Below are positions 28,101 to 35,273 of a stretch of DNA of 64,000 nucleotides, in pieces. This DNA is from Shewanella violacea DSS12 (GTDB lineage Bacteria > Pseudomonadota > Gammaproteobacteria > Enterobacterales > Shewanellaceae), in assembly GCF_000091325.1 (NCBI RefSeq), contig NC_014012.1:620001-684000 (forward strand), given 5' to 3'. Each line of letters opens with the position of its first letter. The stretch's first letter is position 1. The notes beneath the pieces were generated by a model. It searched no databases, was not told the DNA's origin, and saw nothing but the letters and a program-made list of their open reading frames with translations. Made by a program: the position numbers and the translations under genes.

Positions 28101-30564
28101 CAACCTCTACCTAGATGATGTCGCACCTGAGCTTATTATTCCTGATGATATCTGGATTGATGCCACCGGCTTATTTACAGGTGTGAGCATAGGGCAAGCC
28201 CAAGCCTATGATTATGTCGATGGTGTCAGGCAGATTTGCTGTGAAGACTTAAGTAACACCATGGTAAGTGACCAGCCTGAGTTACCTCCTGGAACACATC
28301 AGGTGACATGGACCGCTGTAGATGCTGCCGGGAATGTCAGTGAGTTAATCCAAAATATCTTTGTGCGTCCGCTCATCTCTCTACCGCAAGATCAAATCGT
28401 CTCTCGGGGTAATCGGGTGTTAGTTTCTGTTTATCTTAACGGGCCATCTCCTGAGTATCCTCTTTCGGTAGCTTACAGCGTGGCTGGCAGTGCCGTTGAA
28501 GGGCTACACCATGATCTCACTAGCGCAGTGGTGACGTTCGAGCCTGGACAAGTCGTGGCAAGGATTGAGTTTACCGCCTTGGATATTGAGGTGGACGCGT
28601 TACAGGATGAGCTGGTGTCCATTCATCTGGATGACCAATTAAATCTTGGCAGTAAGAAAGATCACTACGTCACTATCACCTTAGATAATCTGGCTCCTGA
28701 GGTACAAGTCTCCTCTTACCAATCTGAAGAGTTACGTACCTGGGTTGCACAGGTCAATGGGGTTGTAGAAGTACAGGCCAGCTATAGTGATCCCAATATT
28801 CAAAATAGCCTTACTCTGGATTGGAGTTTGACCGACAGTGAACTACAAGAGGTTCAGCTCCCTGAAGGGCAAGAGGTGATGCAAAAGGTCTCCAGCCTGG
28901 GAGTCAATAATATCAAGTTGCAGACCTGGTTGTTCGACCCCAGTGGATTAGCCGAAGGTGTCTATACCATTAGGGCTAAGGTCACTGATGATGGTGAGCC
29001 TAATTTAAGTCACTTCAGTGAGTTAAGAGTACGAGTATCGGAACATTTACCCCTGCTAACCATGGCTGATACCGATGGCGACGGCATTGCAGATATTGAG
29101 GAGGGCTTAGTCGATTCTGATGGCGATGGTATTCCCGATTACTTAGACCCTATTGTTGCAGCAAACGTGCTACCCGAGAGAATCGTCAATACTGAATCTT
29201 ATTTGGTGGAGTGTGAATCTGGGGTTAAGTGTCGTTTGGGACAATATGCTATGTCTGGTGTGTATATGGGAGCCCAAGTAGCAGGCTCAGATATTCATGC
29301 CAATCTGCAAGGCATCATGCCTGGTGATTTTGTCGATGTGGGTGGTGTATTTAACATAGAGGCACTGGATTTATCCGAGCAAAACCAGGCCGTTAATATC
29401 GTTATTCCACAGCGTAACCCTATTCCTGAGAATGCTGGCTATCGTCACTTCATTCATGATAAAGGCTGGTTTATATTTTCAGTTAATGCGGATAACCAAC
29501 TAATGTCGGCACCAGGCGCCGCAGGTTATTGTCCTCCACCTGGCTCTGATGAGTATACAGATGGGCTCAATCAAGGGGATTGGTGCCTACAGCTTGTGAT
29601 TAAGGATGGCGGTATCAATGATGCCGATGAAATGGTGAATGGTGCGGTCAATATTACCGGCTGCTTGATCCAAGAGGAGCTAGTACAGCCCGGTAGTGAA
29701 ACTGTCGAGGTGGAAATTTTAACTGAGGGAGGTGGTGCCTCATCTGGAGCTAGTATGCAAATCTTCATCTTGTACCTATTGGCTATTATTGCCTTCTTTA
29801 GAAATGGCTTCTTGAGAAATGGATTGTTTAGAAACGGACTGTTTAGAAATGGACTGTTAAACAATAGACGGCTTAAAAGTCTACGCCATAGATGCCAAGT
29901 TCACCGTTTATCATTATTAGTCACTATTATTTTTGTTTCACTGACGACTCAGGTCAAAGCCGATTCCGCCCCGCAAGTGATACCTGAAGATGTAAGCCAG
30001 ACTGGCTTCTTTATTTCTGGGCTCTTTGCTCGGTCTCAGGGCTCGGATAACACGGGGGATATCAACCAATTTCTAGTGGATGCTGGATTAAATGCTCAAG
30101 TGTTCGAAATAGATGATTCGACTTCTGGGTGGAAACTCGGTGCCGGTTATGCCTTTACACCAAGCTGGTCTGTGGCTCTGGAATATATAGATCTAGGGGA
30201 GGTGAGCGTAAGAATAAAAGGAGTGACGGACGACCCTGAGGCTTTTTATGCTACAGCGAGCCAGTTTCATCCGGACTCAGCAAAGGGGCTAGGATTGAAC
30301 CTGGGCTATCGCTATCAATTTATAACCGATGTAAGCGCCTTACTTCATCTAGGCCTGTTTCATTGGCAAGCCGACTTCACCTCTTATGATATAGATACTC
30401 AGCAGGTAGCGACCAGCGAAGATGATGGTAATTCATTGTATGGAGGGATAGGTGTTGAGTACGCATTAACGCAAAATATCCGTTTCTCAGTGCAATGGAG
30501 TCATTTTAGTTTAGATGAGCAGAGCCGTGATTTGATTGGTGTTGGAGTTCAATATCAGTTTTAG
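22144..30564 (+). CDS. Giant DUF4347/cadherin-repeat GlyGly-CTERM surface protein fused in frame to an outer-membrane beta-barrel
   Basis: 2806 aa. Order: long signal peptide (about 1-67, cut near QQAKA); DUF4347 (about 75-250, with KLYGCNLAAG and DVAAST); unassigned segments to ~637; 13 tandem VCBS/cadherin-like domains of ~93 aa (about 638-1850, each starting NDxPxA.DD....DED and holding VLANDxD and YTPxxNFNGxDS); a dystroglycan-type cadherin unit; DSDGD calcium-type repeats (~1943 and ~2309); HYR and Calx-beta-like segments; a choice-of-anchor-U-like domain (~2339-2516); GGGASSG plus a membrane helix and Arg-rich run (~2528-2575), a GlyGly-CTERM signal. Then a second signal peptide (cut near QVKA) and a ~200-aa barrel ending VGVQYQF. 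Probably a surface adhesin processed by rhombosortase; the fusion is unusual. Confidence 0.85.
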   Translation: MKLDLIYTCFLLLTRWVSRFISSLLSGGHHLSKLISKLVSREGDNVTHLSGLLLLITCFLAVQQAKAVEHELESLSADITETELIIIDPAVHDPYMLYQALNAKFRQHLGQNSKTQIVFLRPELEPLQQILIAIKDKPNLSQLSIISHASNGAIFLAGKWIDKDYINQHKAMMSEIGSSLKKGADLKLYGCNLAAGLSGKRFVNRVAELTQLDVAASTDTTGGAKQGHNWELEYKVGSINSRSLFSEALPTSYSSTLNHFRYGTMAVEPITGESGKVRLKVQIGYTLNHYIMTQLVNSPVGTVNCQMPYLQSFSWGDGQGQGGICVQLLSKDTATNDALVEVVSIGANGYEPGLVHQYQADGNYTLSWSSYARSPAMSQDNAYWRAEASTSVVNGEITNASPVTAVSALVYVRDDHPFTMQISGVDQNGDQIRYRWGKQKEFYSGNSNNEVKKPTGMQLSAEGLITWDLAADLANGDLITYTDNANPSTVTSNRWQAAIVLEDLDINGVVKSKAPLDFVFIISDPDNASPGFNPAPEITATQYIQLHQTTTFTITATDVDENGDPDVPSISVLNPPSTDTAIWSTSTISQDPTTGTSVIEVTFSPSDDMLGKAYAVIFSAKDSNGITSEAAVNLVIVNEAPIAQDDSAFTQQGQMVIVDVLANDSDPDGDPLTITQFNAPNGTVVLNPDNTISYTPDANFSGLEIISYVISDGIGSVASANILVTVNGKPIAQDDLFTINEDTSSVLDVLANDSEPDADTLNITLTSASFGQLSLVNNLVTYTPNGQFYGTDTFSYTISDGLGGSDTASVTVTVVSINDLPVANNDLAEIDEDQSIAISVLANDSDPENDPLSVTAHQSLHGTTSVNLDQSLTYVPALNYFGPDQITYTISDGNGGESTATVAVTVTPINDAPVAIDDVATLAEDTSVLLTPLSNDVDVEGDLLSYVSVVASSGLVTVNADMSVLYTPAENFQGNVQINYLISDPSGLQSAAVISVSVTQVNDAPKANADTASVDEDGTLTYAVLDNDTDVENHALTVSVAQSSHGQANVEANGSITYVPDPDFNGSDSVIYTIDDGHGGQDSALFSVTVNGVNDEPIAVDDSVTLDEDASVTVPVLANDSDVDGDSLTVTVQSSVNGTASVTALGLVLYTPNANFNGADSLTYTIEDGNGGSASAVLSIFVSSVNDQPLAMNDTASLDEDTSIRVHVLANDSDLDNDLLVVTAQSASHGDVTVGLDGSISYMPEQDFNGVDSVTYSIDDGHGGTAQALLTITVNAVNDLPVAVDDYAYVTEDGSVTFSVLSNDTDVDNDVLTLTLNAASNGSTINHNDGSVSYTPDANFNGSDSVQYSVSDGQGGEAQAVIYLNVTAVNDAPVAEVDLISMEEDTSLNFDLLLNDTDVEFSLNPASAELLDLPQHMSVRVVNGVVTLTPDADFNGSDSLTYRVSDGEGKASNIAVVTIEVAAVNDAPRPEPDFVSVDEDITSDIEVLANDIDIDDSGESSLDIHSVVVVQAPLHGQLTNVDGVLSYHPDSNYVGSDSFSYTVADMIGAVSQASLVTLNVQGINDAPVAVSDSFTSDEDLGISFNVTTNDTDIDSQLAPESVSIFSAPTHGVVSISATGELTYTPNADYFGDDSFSYTVKDAEGAVSLPGTVSVSLASINDAPRLDDDMAQLMEDGVNDINVLGNDLDIDGELVLASLMVTVMPEHGTVSILASGLLRYTPDDNYYGADSFSYSINDNDGVTSEANVQITIDSINDRPMAQDDGAVLDEDSLITLDILANDTDLDGALDVSSVIIINAPTSGIVEVNSDGSLLYIPDANFNGSDSFSYQVSDDGGGSSEIAFVSLDVISVNDAPQISGNAPETLIEGESYQFTPSSLDIDNDTLIFSITGLPIWASFDGLTGTLSGIAAYENVASYGPMVISVSDGVIEVELEAFYIQVEVLDSDGDSIPDTIEIELGLDPFDAYDAGQDADGDGLSNLDEWLGGSNLYLDDVAPELIIPDDIWIDATGLFTGVSIGQAQAYDYVDGVRQICCEDLSNTMVSDQPELPPGTHQVTWTAVDAAGNVSELIQNIFVRPLISLPQDQIVSRGNRVLVSVYLNGPSPEYPLSVAYSVAGSAVEGLHHDLTSAVVTFEPGQVVARIEFTALDIEVDALQDELVSIHLDDQLNLGSKKDHYVTITLDNLAPEVQVSSYQSEELRTWVAQVNGVVEVQASYSDPNIQNSLTLDWSLTDSELQEVQLPEGQEVMQKVSSLGVNNIKLQTWLFDPSGLAEGVYTIRAKVTDDGEPNLSHFSELRVRVSEHLPLLTMADTDGDGIADIEEGLVDSDGDGIPDYLDPIVAANVLPERIVNTESYLVECESGVKCRLGQYAMSGVYMGAQVAGSDIHANLQGIMPGDFVDVGGVFNIEALDLSEQNQAVNIVIPQRNPIPENAGYRHFIHDKGWFIFSVNADNQLMSAPGAAGYCPPPGSDEYTDGLNQGDWCLQLVIKDGGINDADEMVNGAVNITGCLIQEELVQPGSETVEVEILTEGGGASSGASMQIFILYLLAIIAFFRNGFLRNGLFRNGLFRNGLLNNRRLKSLRHRCQVHRLSLLVTIIFVSLTTQVKADSAPQVIPEDVSQTGFFISGLFARSQGSDNTGDINQFLVDAGLNAQVFEIDDSTSGWKLGAGYAFTPSWSVALEYIDLGEVSVRIKGVTDDPEAFYATASQFHPDSAKGLGLNLGYRYQFITDVSALLHLGLFHWQADFTSYDIDTQQVATSEDDGNSLYGGIGVEYALTQNIRFSVQWSHFSLDEQSRDLIGVGVQYQF
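29794..29868 (+). repeat. Five 15-bp tandem repeats coding (F/L)(F/L)RNG
   Basis: Units begin at 29794, 29809, 29824, 29839 and 29854, and encode FFRNG, FLRNG, LFRNG, LFRNG and the diverged LLNNR. They lie directly after the GlyGly-CTERM membrane helix and form the seam to the following signal peptide and barrel. Unit length is a multiple of three, so copy changes keep the frame. Confidence 0.88.
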
Positions 30565-30708
30565 CGGGTGTTGAATATCTTGGAATAAAGCCCCTCAAAT
30601 TTAGACTTCAGCTTGGTTAATCGCGTTTTGCGCAGCACATTGCGGTCAATTCGCAGATTAAAAAGATGAGTAAATCATTAAGATGTTGATAGTAAGATGG
30701 TTAAAGCT

Positions 30709-30724
30709 TGGTACGTTCTATGCA
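30709..30724 (+). promoter_or_regulatory. Sigma-54 promoter of the short DUF4347 gene
   Basis: TGGTACGTTCTATGCA: GG at 30710-30711 and GC at 30722-30723, spacing N10, 43 bp before the ATG at 30767. It is close to the consensus TGGCACG-N4-TTGCW. Confidence 0.75.
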
Positions 30725-30766
30725 TTTATTAGGTGAGTAGATAACAAGATAAAATTGGAGTTGGCT

Positions 30767-31522
30767 ATGAAACCTTTATTCTGTCACTTAGGCAGAGGCT
30801 GGGTTCCCTCTGGTATACAGACAGTGTCTGATTTGTTTGGTCAATTAGTGACCCAAGTTAGCAGACGAGTATCGTATTCGCGTTTTCTAACCATCAAAGA
30901 TATTAAGTTCTTCAATTGTGCGGGGATAGTGCTAGCTAGCTTGTTAGTGAGTCCCCTAGCACATGCAGAGCTGACAATGCAGGTCCAAGTTAGTAGGGAA
31001 CTGATCATCATGGATCTGTCGGTTCATGACCCCAAAATGCTGGTGGAAGCACTCAATACTAAGTTTAAACAGCATGCTGGTCATGCTAATAACACTAAAA
31101 TATTTTTCCTTAAGCCCAATAAGGAGCCCCTGTTACAAATAAAGAATGCCATAGAGGCTACAGCAAATATTTCACATGTTTCCATAGTGTCCCATGCATC
31201 CAACGGTGCGCTGTTCCTGTCTGAAAGGTGGGTTGATAAAGAGTATATTTCGGCTAGAAAAACCTTGATGCTGGAGATTGGTGACTTATTGCAATCAGGC
31301 ACAGACCTTAATTTGTATGGATGTAATCAAGCTTCTGGACGCTTAGAAAGGAGCTTTGTCGATATATTAGCTAAATTGACTTCCTTAGACGTTGCAGCTT
31401 CTATAGATATAACCGGTGAGCTGAGTGAGGGGCGTAATTGGGAGCTGGGATATCGAGTGAGAGATATGGAGGTCGCGTCTCAATTTAATATAGGGATGAC
31501 TAAATCTGTCCATCAGCCATAG
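30767..31522 (+). CDS. Short DUF4347 protein, paralogue of the giant protein's N-terminus
   Basis: About 251 aa. The start MKPLFCHLGRGW is supported by GGAG six bases upstream. A long N-terminal signal region ends near SPLAHAE (about residue 70). The DUF4347 domain follows: SIVSHASNGALFLSERWVD, LNLYGCNQASG and LDVAASIDITGE align with the giant protein's SIISHASNGAIFLAGKWID, KLYGCNLAAG and DVAASTDTTGG. It stops soon after the domain: no cadherin repeats, no anchor. Either a free DUF4347 protein or a relic of a longer gene. It has its own sigma-54 promoter and RBS, so it is probably expressed. Confidence 0.8.
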   Translation: MKPLFCHLGRGWVPSGIQTVSDLFGQLVTQVSRRVSYSRFLTIKDIKFFNCAGIVLASLLVSPLAHAELTMQVQVSRELIIMDLSVHDPKMLVEALNTKFKQHAGHANNTKIFFLKPNKEPLLQIKNAIEATANISHVSIVSHASNGALFLSERWVDKEYISARKTLMLEIGDLLQSGTDLNLYGCNQASGRLERSFVDILAKLTSLDVAASIDITGELSEGRNWELGYRVRDMEVASQFNIGMTKSVHQP

Positions 31523-31713
31523 TCAGATATAGCAGCTCTTGATGAAGCATTTTGAGTATGAATATTGAGTTAATGCCGGGGCGAGAATCATATTTGATTT
31601 CTCGCTGTTCATTTTGATTGGTCATAGGGTCCAGCATAAGCCGTGACAAGATTTTGCCTTTATTATTTTATTCTTGAACTAAGGTATTGAAAAGCTTAAA
31701 TCATGAAATTAGC

Positions 31714-31729
31714 TGGCTCGTCTATTGCT
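31714..31729 (+). promoter_or_regulatory. Sigma-54 promoter of the separate barrel gene
   Basis: TGGCTCGTCTATTGCT: GG at 31715-31716 and GC at 31727-31728, spacing N10, with the full TTGCT -12 box. It lies 37 bp before the ATG at 31766, the best match of the three. The rest of 31523-31713 holds a possible weak hairpin (31581-31605) and no gene. Confidence 0.8.
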
Positions 31730-31765
31730 TAGTATTTCTTAAGGCATGTGATTTTGAGGTGCATT

Positions 31766-32584
31766 ATGAAATTGGCAGTTTCGAGAATGAATAGTAATAA
31801 TAAGTTGGCTCGAGGTCTGCCTGTACTGAGTCTTATCAGTACAGGTGAAAGGTTACATTCCAGGGCTCTTCCCCCAAAAAAAGATATCAGAAACAAGAGA
31901 AAAAAATCCAGATCTACTTTTCCTTATGCCTGGATTGGGATCTTATGTTGCCTCTTCATCGTACAGGCGAGCGTTGCTGGAGAAGCCGATAACATGGATT
32001 TAGAAAGTGATTTTTTCGATGTTTATGACTATCAATATATGGCGGAGATAAGTCAGTCAGATATCCCATTAAGCCCAAACCAACAGAGGAGCTTGAGATT
32101 TAACCTCAAGCTCAATTCTAGTGGGAATTTATTAGAGCTGGAGTACCATTTTAGTCCTGCTTGGCAAGTGTCTTTCGAATCTCTGCAGCTAGGTGCAGGG
32201 GTATTTCCCGGCGCTAATGTATATCATTCTAACCAGGGTTATCTTAATTTTGATAGATATAACGATTCGACGGGCTTATATGCTTCTAGTCTATATGGCC
32301 TTAGATTATATGAAGCTTGGGGGGCGAGTGTGAGCCGTATATTTGAGTTAACCGATAAACTCTCCACTCAAGTCTATCTTGGTGCTTACCATTGGCAGCA
32401 AGAAGAGCTCGTTTTTTCAGCAATAGATAAACATGCTTCTTCGAAGGGAGTATCCCCCTATGGAGGGCTTGGTGTCAGGTACCGTTTGTCGGATGAAGTG
32501 AACCTTAGACTGGATTGGGATCATTTTAGTCTACAGGGAGATACTTATGATCAAGTTGGGATCAAGTTTCAATATCAGTTTTAA
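31766..32584 (+). CDS. Outer-membrane beta-barrel protein, paralogue of the giant protein's C-terminus
   Basis: About 272 aa. The start MKLAVSRMNS has GAGGTG five bases upstream. A basic N-terminal region of ~50 residues precedes the hydrophobic signal (WIGILCCLFIVQASVAGE). The rest is a small barrel with alternating strands, ending with the outer-membrane motif KFQYQF. It aligns with the giant protein's last ~200 residues: YLGAYHWQ versus LGLFHWQ, YGGLGVRYRLS versus YGGIGVEYALT, HFSL in both. So this locus has the barrel as its own gene where the neighbour has it fused. Exact role unknown; OmpW/OmpA-like small barrels are the nearest type. Confidence 0.78.
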   Translation: MKLAVSRMNSNNKLARGLPVLSLISTGERLHSRALPPKKDIRNKRKKSRSTFPYAWIGILCCLFIVQASVAGEADNMDLESDFFDVYDYQYMAEISQSDIPLSPNQQRSLRFNLKLNSSGNLLELEYHFSPAWQVSFESLQLGAGVFPGANVYHSNQGYLNFDRYNDSTGLYASSLYGLRLYEAWGASVSRIFELTDKLSTQVYLGAYHWQQEELVFSAIDKHASSKGVSPYGGLGVRYRLSDEVNLRLDWDHFSLQGDTYDQVGIKFQYQF

Positions 32585-32609
32585 TATGACTTGTTGAAAA
32601 CTAAGATAC

Positions 32610-32669
32610 AAATGCCTAAGGGTTAAATGTCTATTGGTTAAATGCCTCTTGATTAAATGCCTCGGGGTT
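32610..32669. repeat. Four 15-bp tandem repeats, non-coding
   Basis: AAATGCCTAAGGGTT, AAATGTCTATTGGTT, AAATGCCTCTTGATT and AAATGCCTCGGGGTT follow one another without gap just after the barrel gene. No ORF or promoter is apparent in 32585-32786. Confidence 0.85.
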
Positions 32670-32786
32670 AACCTATTCACTGGTGCCGATGCGCTTGTAT
32701 TATACTTGTACCTAAACTTTGGCTAAAAACTTAAAAATAGCTAGATCCTTTGGTCGAGTTATTATTCTATTTATCCGATATCTAGG

Positions 32787-33683
32787 CTAATCATTTTCAA
32801 ACACCTCTTCTAGAAAGTTCAGCATAGCACGCACCTTAGGTGTGACGCTCTTATGACTTGGATAGAGGGCATAAACGTTCGACTGCTCACATTGCCACTC
32901 TGGCAGTATATGTAACAAGCTTCCCTCAATAATGGCCTCATCACACAGATAAGCGGGTAGCATGGTAATGCCGCATCCGGAAATACACAGCTGGCTGAGG
33001 GAGAGAAAATCGTTCACTTGTATCTTAGGAGCCAAGTGTACAGATTCTACTAGATCTTCTCGGCTTAATAGCCATTGATTCTTAGGCATGCCACTGGTCA
33101 TAAACAGGCTAGGTAGCAAGGATAATTCGGCTGGTATCGATGGGAGTGCATACAGGTTAAACAAAGCGGGACTAGCACATAACTTTCTTTCTATCTGGCC
33201 TAAATATTTGGCTATCAGGCTCGAATCTTCTAACTTTCCAATTCGAATTGCCAGATCGAATCCTTCTTCAATGAGATCGATACGTCGATTGGTGAGTTCC
33301 AGTGTCACATCAATATCTGGGTAGAGGGCGATAAATCGACACAAATTCCTACTGATTATCTGTTGCCCCATGGTGACAGAGACGCAGATTTTTAGCTGGC
33401 CTCTGGGGCTTTCAACCAGATGATCGACACAAAGCTCAGCCGACTCAACTTCTTCCTGAATGCGCTGGCAGTGTTGCAGGTATATTTGACCCACTTCGGT
33501 AAGGTGAATACTGCGAGTGGTGCGTTCGATCAGTCGTACGCCCAGATGTGTTTCTAATCGGGTGAGCTTGCGACTGATATTCGATTTAGGCAGATCCAGT
33601 ACTTCGGCGGCCTTGGTAAAGCTACCTGCCTTAATCACCTCGGCGAATACCAACATATCGTTAATGTTTTGCACTTCTATCAC
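32787..33683 (-). CDS. LysR-family transcriptional regulator
   Basis: A 298-aa regulator. The N-terminal winged HTH (about residues 5-65: MLVFAEVIKAGSFTKAAEVLDLPKSNISRKLTRLE) is followed by a linker and the periplasmic-binding-protein-like effector domain (SPRGQLKICVSVTMGQ onward). It belongs to the CrgA/DsdC-like LysR branch common in proteobacteria. It is divergent from the pirin and isochorismatase genes, so it probably controls them; the 33684-33828 gap would hold its binding sites. The start is GTG at 33683 or GTG at 33674; the latter has better spacing to GGGAG. Confidence 0.88.
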   Translation of the reverse strand: MIEVQNINDMLVFAEVIKAGSFTKAAEVLDLPKSNISRKLTRLETHLGVRLIERTTRSIHLTEVGQIYLQHCQRIQEEVESAELCVDHLVESPRGQLKICVSVTMGQQIISRNLCRFIALYPDIDVTLELTNRRIDLIEEGFDLAIRIGKLEDSSLIAKYLGQIERKLCASPALFNLYALPSIPAELSLLPSLFMTSGMPKNQWLLSREDLVESVHLAPKIQVNDFLSLSQLCISGCGITMLPAYLCDEAIIEGSLLHILPEWQCEQSNVYALYPSHKSVTPKVRAMLNFLEEVFEND

Positions 33684-33828
33684 TCTCCCTAACTAGTTAA
33701 ATTCAATTGTAACCATAAATAGAACTATTGTTTCTATTTTGTGGTGTTTATCCCATTTGTTTTGATGACTATGATTAATACATCACCAGCCACTCAGGGC
33801 TGCATTGACAAGGTTAAGGAGTCACAAG

Positions 33829-34503
33829 ATGGAAATTTTAACAAAATCAGATCTCAGAGAAGGTGGTTTTGCGGGATTAAAAGAACATCAGTTTGTGATG
33901 GACAAGAAAGCCTTCGGTCCAAATCGTAATCCACAAGCATGGGATGGTTTAGGAAATTTTGTTTACTTGGCCGACGCGAGGTTTATGCCCAAGGGTGAGA
34001 CAAGAATGCACGGCCATAAAGAGGTGGATGTGATCTCTGTGATGGTAAGAGGGCGCATCAACCATGAAGGCTCTCTTGAGCATGGTCAGATGATGAATGC
34101 CAAGCAGGCTCAGGTACAGAGAGCGGGCGGGGAAGGTTTTTCACACAATGAGGTCAATCCTGATAGTGAAGAGAACCAGATGATCCAGCTTTGGGTTCTT
34201 CCCGATCGCCAGGGAGAAAAAGCCGGCTATAAGTTATATAGCCCTAAAATCGGTGAGCTGACACGGATCTACGGCGGGGAGATTGAACAAGATCAAACCT
34301 TCGATAGCCATACGCTGATAAGTGTCGCCAATCTGGAAACGGGTCATAGTGTCGAACAAGCTACAGCAAGTTTAGTCTATGTCAGTGATGGCGAGGTTGA
34401 GATTGACGGAGCACGTATTGAGGCTGGTACTCTGGTGCGAAGTCATGGGTTTACGCTAGTGGCGTTAACCTGTGCTCAAGTCATAGTGATCCATGAAAGC
34501 TAG
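33829..34503 (+). CDS. Pirin/YhhW-type bicupin protein
   Basis: About 224 aa. The start MEILTKSDLREGGF has AAGGAG eight bases upstream. The N-terminal cupin shows the metal-binding set of pirins: RMHGHKEVDVISVMVRG (two His) and later GFSHNEVNP (His and Glu). The second cupin is degenerate. Some family members (E. coli YhhW) are quercetin dioxygenases; others act as redox sensors. Transcribed away from the LysR gene, with the isochorismatase gene 85 bases downstream, probably one unit. Confidence 0.87.
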   Translation: MEILTKSDLREGGFAGLKEHQFVMDKKAFGPNRNPQAWDGLGNFVYLADARFMPKGETRMHGHKEVDVISVMVRGRINHEGSLEHGQMMNAKQAQVQRAGGEGFSHNEVNPDSEENQMIQLWVLPDRQGEKAGYKLYSPKIGELTRIYGGEIEQDQTFDSHTLISVANLETGHSVEQATASLVYVSDGEVEIDGARIEAGTLVRSHGFTLVALTCAQVIVIHES

Positions 34504-34588
34504 CCTCTAAGTGTCGAGTTTATATTGGCACTAGATAAATGATTAAAACAATAAATAATAGATTTTTTGAACAGGGAAGGACATAGAA

Positions 34589-35206
34589 ATGAGTAAATTT
34601 TCAGAAGTGTTAACACCGGATAATGCCGTGCTTGCCATGATAGATCACCAGACAGGATTACTGGTTAGTTGTGCAGATGAGCATCCACTAGTGGTTAAAA
34701 ATAATATTCAGGGTTTGTGTAATATGGCCAAAACCTTAGGCCTGCCTTCTGTGGTGACGGCGAGTTTGGCCGACGGACCTAACGGTCCTATTATGCCCGA
34801 GATCACCAAAATATTAGGTGATAAGGTGATTAATCGTGAGGGTGAGATCAACGCCTGGCACAGCTCAGAGTTTAAATCGGCTATCGAGGCCACGGGTCGC
34901 AAGAAGATCATCATGGCGGGGATTGTGACCGATGTCTGTCTGATGTTTCCGGCACTGAGTGCAGTAGAGGAAGGCTATGATGTCTATGCCGTTATCGATG
35001 CATCGGCCACCTGGAATAAGACGGTACAGCAAGCTTCTATTCATAGATTGACCCAGGCGGGCGTAAAAGTGACAACCTGGGCATCAGTACTGGCTGAGAT
35101 AATGTCTGATTGGCGCAGTGACAAGGGCATGGAGTTAGGACAGGTATTAGCAGACCATACGACCTCATATAACTATGTGATGAATAGTTACTTTGCAAGA
35201 AGCTAG
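34589..35206 (+). CDS. Isochorismatase-family (YcaC-like) hydrolase
   Basis: 205-aa cysteine hydrolase. Visible landmarks: the catalytic Asp in AMIDHQTGL (about residue 18), the cis-peptide region near GIVTDVCLMFPAL with the nucleophilic Cys (about residue 116), and the family fold throughout. YcaC-type proteins are common next to pirin genes under LysR control; the natural substrate is unknown. Preceded by AGGGAAGGAC near the ATG, a good RBS. No terminator is seen before the convergent FetB gene. Confidence 0.88.
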   Translation: MSKFSEVLTPDNAVLAMIDHQTGLLVSCADEHPLVVKNNIQGLCNMAKTLGLPSVVTASLADGPNGPIMPEITKILGDKVINREGEINAWHSSEFKSAIEATGRKKIIMAGIVTDVCLMFPALSAVEEGYDVYAVIDASATWNKTVQQASIHRLTQAGVKVTTWASVLAEIMSDWRSDKGMELGQVLADHTTSYNYVMNSYFARS

Positions 35207-35273
35207 TCCTAGTTTAAGTCGCTCAATATGTCCTGATCTCTTGCATAAATCTGTAGGGCTCTAGTTTGATAGA

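Noticed and set aside
22768..29864. ORFs antisense to the giant protein
   Set aside because: Shadows of repetitive coding sequence; no start signals or family features.
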